The notes below the pieces were generated by a model. That model saw only the letters and a program-made list of their open reading frames with translations, did not search any database and was not told where the DNA came from. Shown piece after piece: positions 32,501-40,577 of a stretch of DNA of 64,000 bases. This stretch comes from Gigantopelta aegis (Eukaryota; Mollusca; Gastropoda; Neomphalida; Peltospiridae). The stretch lies in contig NC_054702.1 of NCBI RefSeq assembly GCF_016097555.1, positions 69,630,695-69,694,694 on the forward strand. Direction: 5' to 3'. Made by a program: the position numbers and the translations under genes. Positions within the stretch are counted from its first letter, which is position 1. Each line of letters starts with the position of its first letter.

Positions 32501-34275
32501 CGATATGGAAAAAACTCCTATTATTACGCTTACGGATTCTATGTTAAATGTGATTTGTGATTAATAAATACTTAAATATAGATGCTTAACATCACGATTC
32601 CAACAATCGATACTTATATGTTAATATAATTATTTTATATTAAATAGAATGGAATTGCTGAATCCTATTTGGTATTTGTGGAATCTGTCAAAGTGTAATT
32701 ACAAGCCGTCTTCGTCGGTTTCCGTAACCTCCGCACCGAGCATCGATCGGAACATCTCGCCACAATCTATTGCGCTCCAACTTGCGAGGATTTCCGATTC
32801 AATGACAGAAACTAAAGGCTGGTCCCAAACGCAGGTTACGCAGACTAGTAGAGGCGGTTACCAGTCCAGCCTGTAATAACTTAAAAGAAAAGAAAGAAAT
32901 GCTTTGTGCTTCTATTTATTACTGCATGGAAAGTAAACACTATTAAAATTCCATGTTTAGTGTTACAATTCAGAAATATCGAACATTTTGCGGTGTTTAA
33001 GACAAATTCCACGGCCTAAAATTATGAATTCTGCACGTGTTCTGCACGAAAAGTGATTTTCCGCGGACGAACAACTATTCTGCACGATGGTGCAAATTCT
33101 GCAAATCGCGGAATTCAGAAGGGACTGAAATTTATGTCCAAATGTCCGTCTAGCTCTCTTACAGACTACTCGAGGCGAGACATAGCCCAGTGGTAAAGCC
33201 CTAGTTTGATGCGCTGTCGGTCTAGGATCGATCCATGTCGGTGGGTCCATTCGGCTATTTATCTTTCCAGCTAATGCACCACGGCTGGTATATCAAAGAC
33301 CGTGGTATGTGCTCTCTTGTCTGTGGGATGGTGCATATAAAAGATCCGTTACTACTAATGGACAAATATAGCGGAATTACCAAATTTTAATGTTTGAAAC
33401 CCAATAGTCGATTAATAAATCAATGTGCTCTAGTGGTGTCGTTAAATAAAACTATTTTTTTCCTATGTTTCTTATACTGGATTTGCTGAGATGTTGTTAT
33501 AAAACCCTTTACATTCCTAACTTTAACTGATTGATTGATTAACTGATTGATTTTTTGATTAAGTGATTGCTTGATTAACTGATTAATTTATTGATTAAGT
33601 GATTATTCGATTAACTAATTGATTGCTTGATTAAGTGATTGTTGCTTGATTAAGTGATTGATTGATTAACTGATTGATTTATTAATTAAGTTATTGCTTG
33701 ATTAAATGATTGATTTATTAAGTTACTGCTTGATTAAGTGATTGATTTATTGATTAACTGATTGATTTATTGATTAAATGATTGATTGATTAACTGATTA
33801 ATTTATTGAGCAAGCTGTATGCTTAACTGATTGATTTATTGATTGATTAAGTGATTGCTTGATTAAGTGATTGATTAAGTGATTGATTAACTGATTGATT
33901 TATTACGTTATTGCTTAATTAAATGACTGTTTAACTGATTAACCGATTGTATTAATTGCTTAACTAAGTGATTGGTTAACTGATTAACTGAGTAAGTGAT
34001 TGATTGATTAAGCGATTGCTTGATTAAGTGCTTGATTTATTGATTAACTGATTTATTGATTAACTGATTGATTGATTGATTAAGTTATTGATTAACTGAA
34101 TGATTTATTGGTTTTAGATGACAGCCACTCGTCCATTGCCAGAGATCTTCGTTTGAAGAAGTCTGTAGCCCTGTCGTATATCATGAAGAGAAAGACAGCG
34201 TTCGGGACGCAGGGAATCACGTGCGAGTGTTGCTACAACAGGTGCACGTTTGTCGAGTTGGCACAATACTGCTGA
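19989..34275 (+). CDS. Insulin-like preprohormone 1 (join 19989-20208, 34118-34275)
   Basis: A 125-residue secreted hormone precursor of the insulin superfamily; such peptides act extracellularly through insulin-type receptor tyrosine kinases. Seen: residues 1-24 form a signal peptide (hydrophobic [11 protein letters not shown]); the B chain has Cys 30, 45 and 57 with [13 protein letters not shown] (C-x11-C as in insulin B7-B19); GRKRR at 61-65 is a prohormone convertase site, and the preceding Gly could allow amidation; a short C peptide follows; MKRK at 96-99 precedes the A chain with CECCYNRC and final C125 (CCx3Cx8C). The extra Cys 30 and Cys 109 match the fourth disulphide of molluscan insulin-related peptides. 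The intron is phase 1 and lies in the C peptide, as in the family and in gene 2. Exons and stop are clean, so it looks functional. Weaponised insulins exist in cone snails, but nothing here indicates that use. Confidence 0.93.
20222..20318. repeat. (TG)n-like microsatellite
   Basis: TGTGTGTGCG, GCGCGCGCAC and GTCTG variants just after the exon 2 donor. Confidence 0.85.
20319..20551 (+). mobile_element. SINE family A, 3'-truncated
   Basis: Head GGCGGGACGTAGCCCAGTGG to ATGACCAAATG. Confidence 0.85.
20604..20682 (-). mobile_element. SINE family A, head only
   Basis: GGCCCACCGATGGGTATCG to CTTTACCACTGGGCTATGCC. Confidence 0.8.
20683..21340. other. Intronic, no feature recognised
   Basis: AT-rich, with a T run at 21203-21216. 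Nothing is supported. Confidence 0.4.
21343..21488 (-). mobile_element. SINE A head next to a single 40-bp unit
   Basis: GAAATAGCCCAATGGGCCC to CTGGGCTACATCCCGTCCC, then TTCACATTAAAAACATATTG, the same junction as at 17990-18020. The two loci therefore share a segment longer than the SINE. Confidence 0.75.
21540..22070. repeat. Degenerate direct repeats (GGCCATATTGG type)
   Basis: AAAATCTAAGC...AGATAGAAC, GACCTATGAAAC or GACCTGTAAAAC, and GTAGGTxATATGTTxGCCATA recur with roughly 150-320 bp spacing. Non-coding. Confidence 0.5.
22277..22380. mobile_element. MITE with GGGGCCTAATTCAC ends, copy 1
   Basis: Left AGGCCCAATTCACAAAG and right TTTAGTGAATTAGGCCC are inverted repeats. The core AGACAACAAAGCATCCT is shared with 49559-49679. 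Confidence 0.75.
22746..22979 (-). mobile_element. SINE family B, tail-truncated
   Basis: GGCTCGTAGTCATCAGAGG to CAACCGACTGAGCTAAATCC. Confidence 0.85.
23040..23412 (+). mobile_element. SINE family D, full length
   Basis: Head GGCCTCGGTGGCGTCGTGG and GGGTTCGGATCCCAGTCG (box B); body with CCATAACTGGTTCAACAAAG; tail GTCGTTAAATAAAACTAAC. Confidence 0.9.
23434..23580 (-). mobile_element. SINE family B, 3' half
   Basis: TTGTTTTGTTGAACGACACC to GGTATCTTTTATA; cut where another SINE begins. Confidence 0.8.
23587..23868 (-). mobile_element. SINE family A, near full length
   Basis: GTTTTGCTTCACGATACCAC to CTTTACCACTAGGCTCCGTC. Confidence 0.85.
24108..24350 (+). mobile_element. SINE C/D, head-truncated
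   Basis: CTCGCTCCAGTCAGTGCACC to GTCGTTAAATAAAACATTTCC. Confidence 0.85.
24361..24410. repeat. Poly-T tract
   Basis: About 29 consecutive T bases with flanking T-rich sequence. Confidence 0.9.
24410..24780. repeat. Degenerate tandem repeat, about 100-120 bp, 3-4 units
   Basis: TGTCGTATGTTTAC, GTGCGAATAACAAATTAACC and GCGAAGTCTTACATG recur in order. The middle two units are nearly identical and the outer ones diverged. Confidence 0.75.
24958..25262. repeat. Interspersed repeat, copy 2 (pair with 8895-9162)
   Basis: Shares CCCGAATCTGGATAACAAC, GGTTGCAAATGAATCACTA and GCTCCAGCACTGGGG with copy 1. Confidence 0.75.
25486..25544. repeat. (TA)n microsatellite, target of a Tc1 insertion
   Basis: About 29 TA units; the Tc1 element begins immediately after. 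Confidence 0.9.
25545..27038 (-). mobile_element. Tc1-family transposon, near intact
   Basis: A 1.49-kb element with inverted ends CTCTTCAAAAGAAGAAACGC and, at the right, GCGTTTCTTTTTTTGAAGAG, flanked on both sides by TA as expected for Tc1/mariner. It encodes one transposase on the minus strand. The left TA is the end of a (TA)n microsatellite and TATATTTATA continues on the right, so it inserted inside the microsatellite. It sits in intron 2 of insulin gene 1, in antisense orientation to that gene. Confidence 0.9.
25716..26723 (-). pseudogene. Tc1 transposase, one nonsense codon
   Basis: A DDE transposase that cuts and pastes its element at TA sites. The likely start is ATG 26723-26721 (MPRLSEP), followed by TAG at 26702-26700 as codon 8. 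The frame then stays open to 25716: helix-turn-helix region with [12 protein letters not shown] and GRPRVTT, then catalytic motifs [20 protein letters not shown] and [14 protein letters not shown]. The second Asp and the Glu are 34 residues apart (DD34E, Tc1 type). The C terminus RGGHTRY is typical. All catalytic residues are kept and only one stop is seen, so the insertion is young and probably inactive, unless a downstream start or readthrough is used. Confidence 0.9.
27085..27485. repeat. Interspersed GTGGCCGCTTA repeat cluster
   Basis: At least five variants of (G)TGGCCGCTTAA...ACAGGT occur at about 27092, 27121, 27341, 27384, 27408 and 27461, spaced irregularly. It is not a simple tandem repeat and not coding. 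Confidence 0.65.
27511..27625. repeat. Palindrome: (TA)n inside ACATGCGCTTAG arms
   Basis: Left arm ACATGCGCTTAGTATATA and right arm TATATACTAAGCGCATGT are exact inverted repeats. Between them lie about 40 TA units, themselves self-complementary. Confidence 0.9.
27640..28370. other. Intronic, no feature recognised
   Basis: AT-rich; a fragment CCAATAGCCGATATATTTTT with AGTGTCGTTAAACG near 27800-27845 is probably a SINE tail relic. Confidence 0.4.
28378..28450 (+). mobile_element. SINE family F fragment
   Basis: TTTAACGACACCCCAGCACG to GGGTGTCAAGCTATGGCAAA. Confidence 0.6.
28799..29417. mobile_element. Fold-back element T with a SINE inserted
   Basis: Left end ATGCTAGGATAAGACTG and right end AATCTGACACTAGCAT form inverted termini. 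The interior also has ACTGTTACGACGAA against TTAGTCGTAACAGTTGG. The element is split by the SINE at 28834-29215. Related copies are at 30124-30330, 53810-53950 and 58908-59146. Confidence 0.75.
28834..29215 (-). mobile_element. SINE family D, full length with 13-bp target duplication
   Basis: 382 bp flanked by perfect direct repeats CTGTTACGACGAA (28821-28833 and 29216-29228). The head (GGCCTCGGTGGCGTCGTG) is at the right and the tail (TTTAAATAAAACAT, reversed) at the left. Direct repeats of this length are what target-primed reverse transcription leaves, so the element boundaries are certain. Confidence 0.95.
29430..29532. repeat. (CA)n microsatellite
   Basis: CAAACAAACAAAC followed by about 40 CA units. 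Confidence 0.95.
29540..30123. other. Intronic, no feature recognised
   Basis: AT-rich, no exon or element supported. Confidence 0.4.
30124..30330. mobile_element. Fold-back element T, intact copy
   Basis: Inverted ends TAATGCTAGTATAAGGC and ATACCTAGCATTA bound 207 bp. Internal inverted segments carry GCCAACTGTCACGGCGAA and AAGTCGTGACAGCAG. Non-coding MITE. Confidence 0.8.
30430..30992 (-). mobile_element. SINE family B split by a SINE family A
   Basis: B body 30430-30570 (AGAGGAAACCCGCTACATTT to TTATTGGAACGG) and B head 30898-30992 (GAGCTGGTTCGATCCTGTG to CCGACTGAGATAAATCCCG) are separated by an A element in the opposite direction, so A inserted into B. Confidence 0.8.
30572..30891 (+). 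mobile_element. SINE family A, full length, nested
   Basis: GGGCGGGACATAGCCCAGTGG to GTCATTAAACGCAAAACAC and TTTAACTTTA. Confidence 0.9.
31201..31216. repeat. Poly-C tract
   Basis: About 15 C bases. Confidence 0.9.
31440..32450. repeat. Repeat G, long copy 1
   Basis: Starts TTTTTACATGCTCATATACC and includes GTTGCATCCCGTCAAGAAAA, CCTAGATTGACAGTC and GTAGAGACTAAACGCGAAC. It aligns block by block with 39183-40130. No complete protein is recognised on either strand. The (ATC)n tail of the other copy suggests a non-LTR element transcribed on the minus strand; class unproven. Confidence 0.7.
33170..33450 (+). mobile_element. SINE family A, body-deleted
   Basis: GAGACATAGCCCAGTGGTAA to GTGGTGTCGTTAAATAAAAC; part of the GCGGGTTTCC block is missing. 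Confidence 0.85.
33526..34110. repeat. Degenerate (TGAT/TTGA)n repeat abutting insulin exon 3
   Basis: About 580 bp of GATTGATTAACTGATT, GATTAAGTGATTGCTTG and similar variants, all T/A/G-rich on the plus strand. It runs to 7 bases before the exon 3 acceptor AG. It contains many ATTAACTGAT motifs that resemble splice branch points. Confidence 0.9.
34118..34275 (+). CDS. Insulin gene 1, exon 3 (C peptide end, A chain)
   Basis: The acceptor is TTGGTTTTAG (AG 34116-34117). Joined in phase 1 to exon 2, it encodes [20 protein letters not shown], a MKRK cleavage site, then the A chain with CECCYNRC and final Cys, stop TGA 34273-34275. AATAAA signals follow at 34438 and 34442, so the 3' untranslated part is about 180-200 bp. 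Confidence 0.93.
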
Positions 34276-34437
34276 TAACGTCACTACCATGACAGCAGCA
34301 GCAGCAGCAACAGCAACATAACAATATCGCCGAATCGTTGTCATATCAGACTGTGCCTTATCAAAACATTTGAACAGGTTTTATGGATTAGTGTTAAAAT
34401 CGAATCACTATGTAGCAAGGCAAACACAAATTTTAAA

Positions 34438-34447
34438 AATAAATAAA
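34438..34447 (+). terminator. Polyadenylation signals of insulin gene 1
   Basis: Two overlapping AATAAA hexamers about 165 bases after the stop. Further AATAAA-like motifs occur near 34505. Confidence 0.5.
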
Positions 34448-34459
34448 TGTTAATTTTTA

Positions 34460-35232
34460 AGGTGTCTGATGTTTCTTTGACACGACACAAGCATAACTCA
34501 ATGGAATAAAATATTAAAACAAATAATTAAAATATTTATAAAATGAAACCAAATGCGTTATGTTCCCATGTAATCAAATTTAAAAAGAATGAAAGAAGTA
34601 ATTTTTTGCTCCTCATGACTAATTATTTTTAAAACAACGTCTACTTTTTTTTAATACAACGTATTAATGATATATCATGATATGAAACATCATATATAAT
34701 AAGCGGTTTGCTTGCAAATTCAGTGGGTACTGTTCCCCAGTGATTTGAAAAGTTTATATCATCTAAGAATGGACCTTTAAATTAATGGCAAAGCAAGAAA
34801 GGTAAACTGTAAACATATTTGATAACTTGTAATTTAATTATAAATTTTTCAATACATATTTTATTTAAACTATGCATTTTAATCATGAAACATTAAATAC
34901 ACCATTTTAACAAGAGCATATCAATTTAATTAAAACTTTTTTCATGTTAAAAGCAATGGAAATTCAATACGTAACGGTGCAGTAGTTCAGACATTGCATT
35001 TTTTTGTAAGTAAATATCGTATTTTGTAAAAAAAATAAAAATAAAACCTCTTGATTTTACTAAAACAAACATTGAAAACGAAAATAAGTCAAAAGTTCAC
35101 ATATACAAATATTTATCTGTACCGCGAGCGAACGTTATTTACTTCTAATTTGTTTATTAATATTTTTTATCTTTCATACCGACTACAGAAAATATATGAC
35201 ACTACTCACAAAGTATGATTTTCCAACAATGT
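34460..35232. other. Intergenic, no feature recognised
   Basis: Strongly AT-rich unique-looking DNA. Confidence 0.45.
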
Positions 35233-35900
35233 TGTCACGGGGGTCCTATAATACCCGTAACTGAATAAAACACGATTATCCAAATCTCTCTCCTAACTGT
35301 ATATCTATTAGATCTCTCTGTAACAGGCAGTTATACCCGCTGGCTCGTCTAGGTATGATCAGAGATAAGATCTTATATAAAGTATATATTATTATAGCAC
35401 GTTTAGTTCACTAGAAATCACAACAAAAACACAATACACTTTGGAATATGTATTAACCTACGCTGACAAATGTACTGCCGCAGTAGTTAATTAACAACAA
35501 CAAATAATAACAACCCAGAACTGATCACTTAATTAGTTAATCCCTAGGTGTCTAGATTATACAATATGCTAAACTTCACCGTGACACAATACCCACACGT
35601 GTGATAATTGAGAAATGCTTCCAGGAGAACTTAATTAATAAAGGAATTACAACTCTATTCCTAACTGGTTAATTTTTAATTAACCCTTACTACTCGTTCA
35701 GTAACGTGTGATAATTGAGAAACGCTTCCAGGGGAACTTAATTATTAAAGGAATTACAACTCTATTCCTAACTGGTTAATTTTTAATTAACCCTTAACTA
35801 CTCATTCAGTAACCTTGTAATACAGACTTAATACTGGTACCTATCACAATAAAGACAATAACCTACAGTTTACCTATGTCCTCTAGGATGACTGGTTAAG

Positions 35901-35952
<52 letters not shown>

Positions 35953-36511
35953 GAACAGTGAGCTTACAGTATTACTGCGTCAGATGACCGGCAGCACCAT
36001 CTAAGTAATATTGGTATAATACAGTATTAAAATATTTAAAGTCACATCAATCACATCAAGGTTATACACAGAGCAGAAAATATATAATTACCAAGTCCAA
36101 ACGGACAGCGATCCCTGGGAGCCTTTCTATGTTTCTCCTCGATATCTCTAAAACCCTAGCTATTTATCATAATAACCGAATATCGCCTGGGGGCACAACG
36201 CGGTACCTCACGTATCATGAGATATTTCCCCAACTACCACGCCGGCATATTTTCTCTTAGATGGCCAGACTCAATGACGCCTAGTCGCCAAAATAACGGT
36301 TGTAAAAACCGCACTCGCGGAGGTATTACGTAACTACTGGCCACATGGCCTCCACACCTGGACTAAGTGCATATTGGGATGCAAGGTCGTGCGAAGGTAT
36401 TACGTAACAAGGTGCCCATCTGGGCTAAGTGCATATTGGAACTGCACACGGCCCTCTAAAACAATTAATATCGCCACAGGCGAAAAGAAATTAAGAGCAT
36501 GTACCGTCACA
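35233..36511. mobile_element. Solo LTR, copy 2
   Basis: Starts TGTCACGGGGGTCC and ends CCGTCACA, flanked by direct repeats AATGT at 35228-35232 and 36512-36516. Same family and direction as 7558-8739. It differs by an internal duplication of about 115 bp (around 35590-35820, repeating GAGAAACGCTTCCAGG and TCCTAACTGGTTAATTTT) and a (TA)n expansion at 35904-35949. Confidence 0.9.
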
Positions 36512-36869
36512 AATGTAATACAATTTATTTCCATATTTAAGATGGTGGTAATAAGCTGTAATATCCACACGTGTAGTGAGAGATACATGGTCCAGAAATT
36601 ATTTTCAAGTCTTAAAACCGGATGTTCACAGCGCCGCCTGTCGCTGTTTGCATTGCTACATTATGAACACTGAATGCATTATAGAATATATTAAAAGCAA
36701 ACGTTCATACAAAGTAATTAACATTTTAGAACTGTATTCTATTAATGTATGGCAATACAAATTTAAAAAAAATATCGGGAGATCTATAACTTTATTATTA
36801 ACTACCTTTTTGGACAGTACGTGACATTTCACAGACAACACGATATTAAAACATTTTTTTTTTTATGTA

Positions 36870-37232
36870 TGGTTAATAGGGCCTCCACGAGTTCAAAATA
36901 TTGGACTCGAGTACTCGAGGGTAAAACTCGACCCGGACCCGAGTGCCCGACACTAGATGACGATGAGACTAAGGAATAAAGTAAACTAGCATTGTGCATC
37001 TTAATTCCAGCGCTGAACATGGATGCCAAATCATGCCATTGTATTGCATTCCACACATTCTCATAACCCTATAATGTGACCGGTGGTAAGCATATGGCAA
37101 AATGACGTAAAAATATAATTTAATGAGAGTGTTTTTCTTTGCATGGGTACTGGAGTCACGTGAACGGACTCGAGTTTTGTTAGAATCGGCCCGTGTCCGA
37201 GTACTCGAGTACTCGTGGAAACCCTCGGGGCA
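36870..37232. mobile_element. Possible hAT-like MITE with CTCGAGTACTCG ends
   Basis: Left GGGCCTCCACGAGTTC, GACTCGAGTACTCGAGG and right CCGAGTACTCGAGTACTCG, GTGGAAACCCTCG are imperfect inverted ends around 360 bp. No target duplication could be fixed. Confidence 0.5.
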
Positions 37233-37669
37233 GGAAAGCTCATATCAAGAAAGATACGTTAGTGTCCACCGCTGGTTAATCGTCAGTGTTCAAGTAGTTC
37301 CCGTACGTCATTAAAATCTCAGTAATACTTAATTTTTTTAATAAGTCAAAACCGTTTATTTGTAATGTATGTATTATTTATCTGTTAAAAGTATAGTGGA
37401 CCAGACGTGACTTCTGAACCTAAAGAGTAGTCTACACCATTACCTGGTGCATCGTCGATGACGTAACAGGACAACGTATTACTAAACAGTTGTGGTTATT
37501 TTTTTCTAATCACGTAACCGGTTGAGGTACAGTTATTCCACTAATTTGTTTTAAGTCAGGGATGTTTCCAAATGATTCCGTAGGTGTACTAGCCTTGTAA
37601 AGGCATTTTGCAAACATGACGTCACATGTAGGCTCCCTAAATACAGAAGATCTCTAGACTTAGACACGG

Positions 37670-38110
37670 TTTTAACGTGTTCCTATACCTCTATGGTTTC
37701 GAACACGCCTACCCCGAGTCCGGTGGTCTGACTCGGGGCAGGAAAAACCTAACTATTATGATAATTTAGAAATTTTGAAATTTAATGCCAAAATAATAAA
37801 AAACGAGATAAAGGGAAATTAATAACTTTTGATTGCGTCCTTAAAAAAGATATAACCTTATTCTACAATAATTATCAATAGATTAATTTGACGCAAATTT
37901 AGATGGGTAAGTCTAAAATTAAATAAATTACCTATAATTTTTATTTTATTTACTCCCCAGAGGTAAGGAGGAAGGGTAGGAGGGTAAGCCCAGCCCACAG
38001 AAAAGTTGTATTAAATTTAATATTAATTATTTCAATATAAAAGATTATTATAAAAGATTACCAATCCTATTTCGGGCCTTAGTGTGACCAGGAGGGGAGA
38101 GAAGATCTCT
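37670..38110. repeat. Repeat G, diverged copy
   Basis: TTTTAACGTGTTCCTATACC and GGTTTCGAACACGCCTACCC begin it; the distal part is only weakly alike. Confidence 0.55.
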
Positions 38111-38665
38111 AGTACTCCTAACCATTGATAACATCTCAGCAGACAATGTATGATGTTCTGATGAAAACTAATCAACACCACAAAGTCTAACAAAAATGCT
38201 GTGTGCTATTCCAACTTCAAGCATACCATTCACTCGAAGATGTACATTTCTAAGAGGCGTGACATCATGCTGATGACAATAAGATACCGCTGTTTTTCTG
38301 AGTAATGAGAAGCCATACAGTCGTTTTGCAGTCCAGTGCGTATCAATAAGAAAAACGATGTCAAACAGGAGCATGTGACCCGAAATGCTCATAAGCAAGC
38401 TATGCGCATAAAGCGTGAATAGCACGTGCAACTGACGAAACGCCTTTAGAATATCGAGTGAATGGTTACACAATCATCTTCATGACCAGACTTCAAGTAA
38501 ATGCAATTCTGTATACATTCATTTGGTGCACATGGACGTTTTTCCGGTAGTATAATATATATAATTTGTTATTACATACCCATTCAATCATAAGTCGTAA
38601 GAAAACGTTTTGTACATCACCTTTAAAATAAAAACCAAAGCAGATATAACATTATTATATTATTT
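38111..38665. other. Intergenic, no feature recognised
   Basis: An open minus-strand frame of 101 codons at 38473-38168 has no recognised motif and no conserved context; I do not call it a gene. Confidence 0.4.
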
Positions 38666-38980
38666 ATATGGGTGAGATTTAGCCCAGTCGGTTGAGTGCT
38701 CTCCAGAGGTGCTTGCGTCTCAGGATCGAACCACCTCGGTGGATCCTTTCAACTGATTTGGAAGTTTTCTTGTTCCAACCAGTGCAGCATAGCTGGTCAA
38801 AGGCCGTTCTATGTGCTTTCCTGTCTGTGGGAAAGTGTATATCCCTTGCTGCTAATGGAAACATGTAGCGGGGTTCCTTTGATAACTACGTGTGAGACTT
38901 ACCAAATGTTTGACATCCAATAGCCGATGATTAATTAATCAATGTACTCTAGTGGTGTCGTTAAACAAAATAAACTTTAT
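38666..38980 (+). mobile_element. SINE family B, near full length
   Basis: TGAGATTTAGCCCAGTCGG head and GGATCGAACCACCTCGG; tail GTCGTTAAACAAAATAAAC. Confidence 0.9.
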
Positions 38981-39156
38981 ATTATCGTCGTTTTAGCCTT
39001 TTCGCGGCCAACCAAAAATCATAAATGTGCTCTGCTGAGAAAACGTACTTAACCTGGAAGTGTTACCCAAACTTTTTCTGAAGGCCTTGGCATATAGAAC
39101 AAGAAAATTTAAGTTAACTCTCTAAAAGATAAATGTATGCGAACTACCCGCCAGAT

Positions 39157-40130
39157 GATGATGATGATGATGATGATGATGATAACTAGTTTAACGTGCC
39201 CATATACCACTAGGGTTTCGAACACGCTCATCCCGAGTCCGACCTCCGATATGATCGGTGGCCTGACTCGGGATGGGGGGGGGGGGGGGGGGGGTTGAAA
39301 ATGGGCAGAATTTTGAAAATAGCAATTAGTAAAAAAGTTAATAGATTAAATAAAAAAATAAAAAGGTTACAAGCCAAAAATAAAAAAGAATTGACTGCTC
39401 GGCCGAATATTTACATAATTTGGAGCATTTTAGAAGGACAGTCCAAAATTAAATAAGAGAAAGAAGAGAGGATCGGACTATTTAATAATATTTAAAAAAA
39501 GAGAATAATTTCGACATAAAATTTTGAACGCAGATCTAAAAGTTTAAAGTCCGATCGATATGTCCACGCGAGTGGCCTCGTTAAGGCCGTTTGGGTGCAC
39601 AGCTTAAAGGGACGAGATGGGTTGCATCCCGTCAAGAAAACCCCTAGATTGACAGTCGATAGACGTTGAAGGTGTAGTACTGTGCTGAAATACAGATCTT
39701 GAGAAGCCGGATCCGTCTGAACGAGAGAGAGTATCAGACTAGGGTATAGTCCAGTCGTCATGGGTTGGTATAGTGGTGCGGACGGGCCCGACTCCGGAGG
39801 ATACGAGATGGTATCACTATAAAGCAAGGTAAAGTCTAGAAAAAGAGTAGTAGGGGCCGACCCCACTTCCTATTTCTTCTTAGAGTGGGGAGGTCAATCT
39901 TCCAGTGCTGCTAGGACAAGCTCGGACATGTAGAGACTAAACGCGAACAATCGTGGCGTTCTGCAGAATGGCCGTCATACGAGTCACGAAAAAAAACAAG
40001 TCGACAGTCAGACGGAGAAATAACGTGGAGGCAAGGTATCTCGCTAAAAACAGAATCCAACCTGGTGGTGCAGGCTGTCGAAACGAGAAGCGTTCTAGCG
40101 TTCAATCAGTTCCAATGGCCGCATACATCC
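39157..40130. repeat. Repeat G, long copy 2 with (GAT)n end
   Basis: (GAT)n at 39157-39182, then TAACTAGTTTAACGTGCCC, GGGTTTCGAACACGC, a G run at 39276-39292, GGGCAGAATTTTGAAAATAG and the same distal blocks as 31740-32450. Read on the minus strand the end is GTTAAACTAGTTA followed by (ATC)n, a tail style known for non-LTR retrotransposons. Confidence 0.75.
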
Positions 40131-40283
40131 CAGTAGAAAACTTCATTTCGCTGACAAAAACAACGAAATGAAGGACCCCCAAGTCGAGCACACGAAAGCA
40201 CGTGCAGTGTGCACAAGCGAAACAAACACGTCTTACCGCGTGGAGCTCCAGACTGGGAATGCACCCGCCAGAGCCAGGACTAA

Positions 40284-40408
40284 TACGTTGTTTTCGCTTC
40301 CTTTTTATTGTACGAGTTTATTTGGCGCAAGAACATACCATTCGACCGCTGGTATATATTTTTGCACAAAATAAACTCGTGCAATAAACAGGAAGCGAAA
40401 ACAACGTA
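40284..40408. mobile_element. 125-bp hairpin MITE
   Basis: The arms TACGTTGTTTTCGCTTCC... and ...GGAAGCGAAAACAACGTA pair over about 40 bp with two mismatches, around a 45-bp loop. TA lies at each outer end. Confidence 0.85.
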
Positions 40409-40513
40409 TGTGAAGTTCTGTATATTTATTGCTTTATGACTTTGTGAGAAAATTCCAGTTAGCTAGTATATCAAATTTTACAATATTACAACAGCAAAAA
40501 ATAAATTAAAAAA

Positions 40514-40516
<3 letters not shown>

Positions 40517-40576
<60 letters not shown>

Positions 40577-40577
40577 T
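40517..40577. repeat. (TA)n-(TAA)n microsatellite
   Basis: TA units change to TAA triplets; on the minus strand it is the tail of the LINE beginning at 42.2 kb. Confidence 0.9.

Larger units (their letters stand above)
20209..34117 (+). other. Intron 2 of insulin gene 1 (13.9 kb)
   Basis: A GT...AG intron between the B- and A-chain exons. It is filled with SINEs of all families, a Tc1 element, fold-back elements, microsatellites and a degenerate GATT repeat at its 3' end. No other host gene was found inside. Confidence 0.85.

Noticed and set aside
32649..32876. 75-codon plus-strand frame as a third insulin-like or secreted peptide
   Set aside because: It has no signal peptide and no CCx3C or C-x11-C pattern.
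34114..34344. 76-codon minus-strand frame with an alanine-rich leader-like start
   Set aside because: It is antisense to the insulin A-chain exon, where the plus strand has conserved cysteines, splice acceptor and stop.
38168..38473. 101-codon minus-strand frame
   Set aside because: No recognised motif, no splice or promoter context, and length expected by chance in 64 kb.
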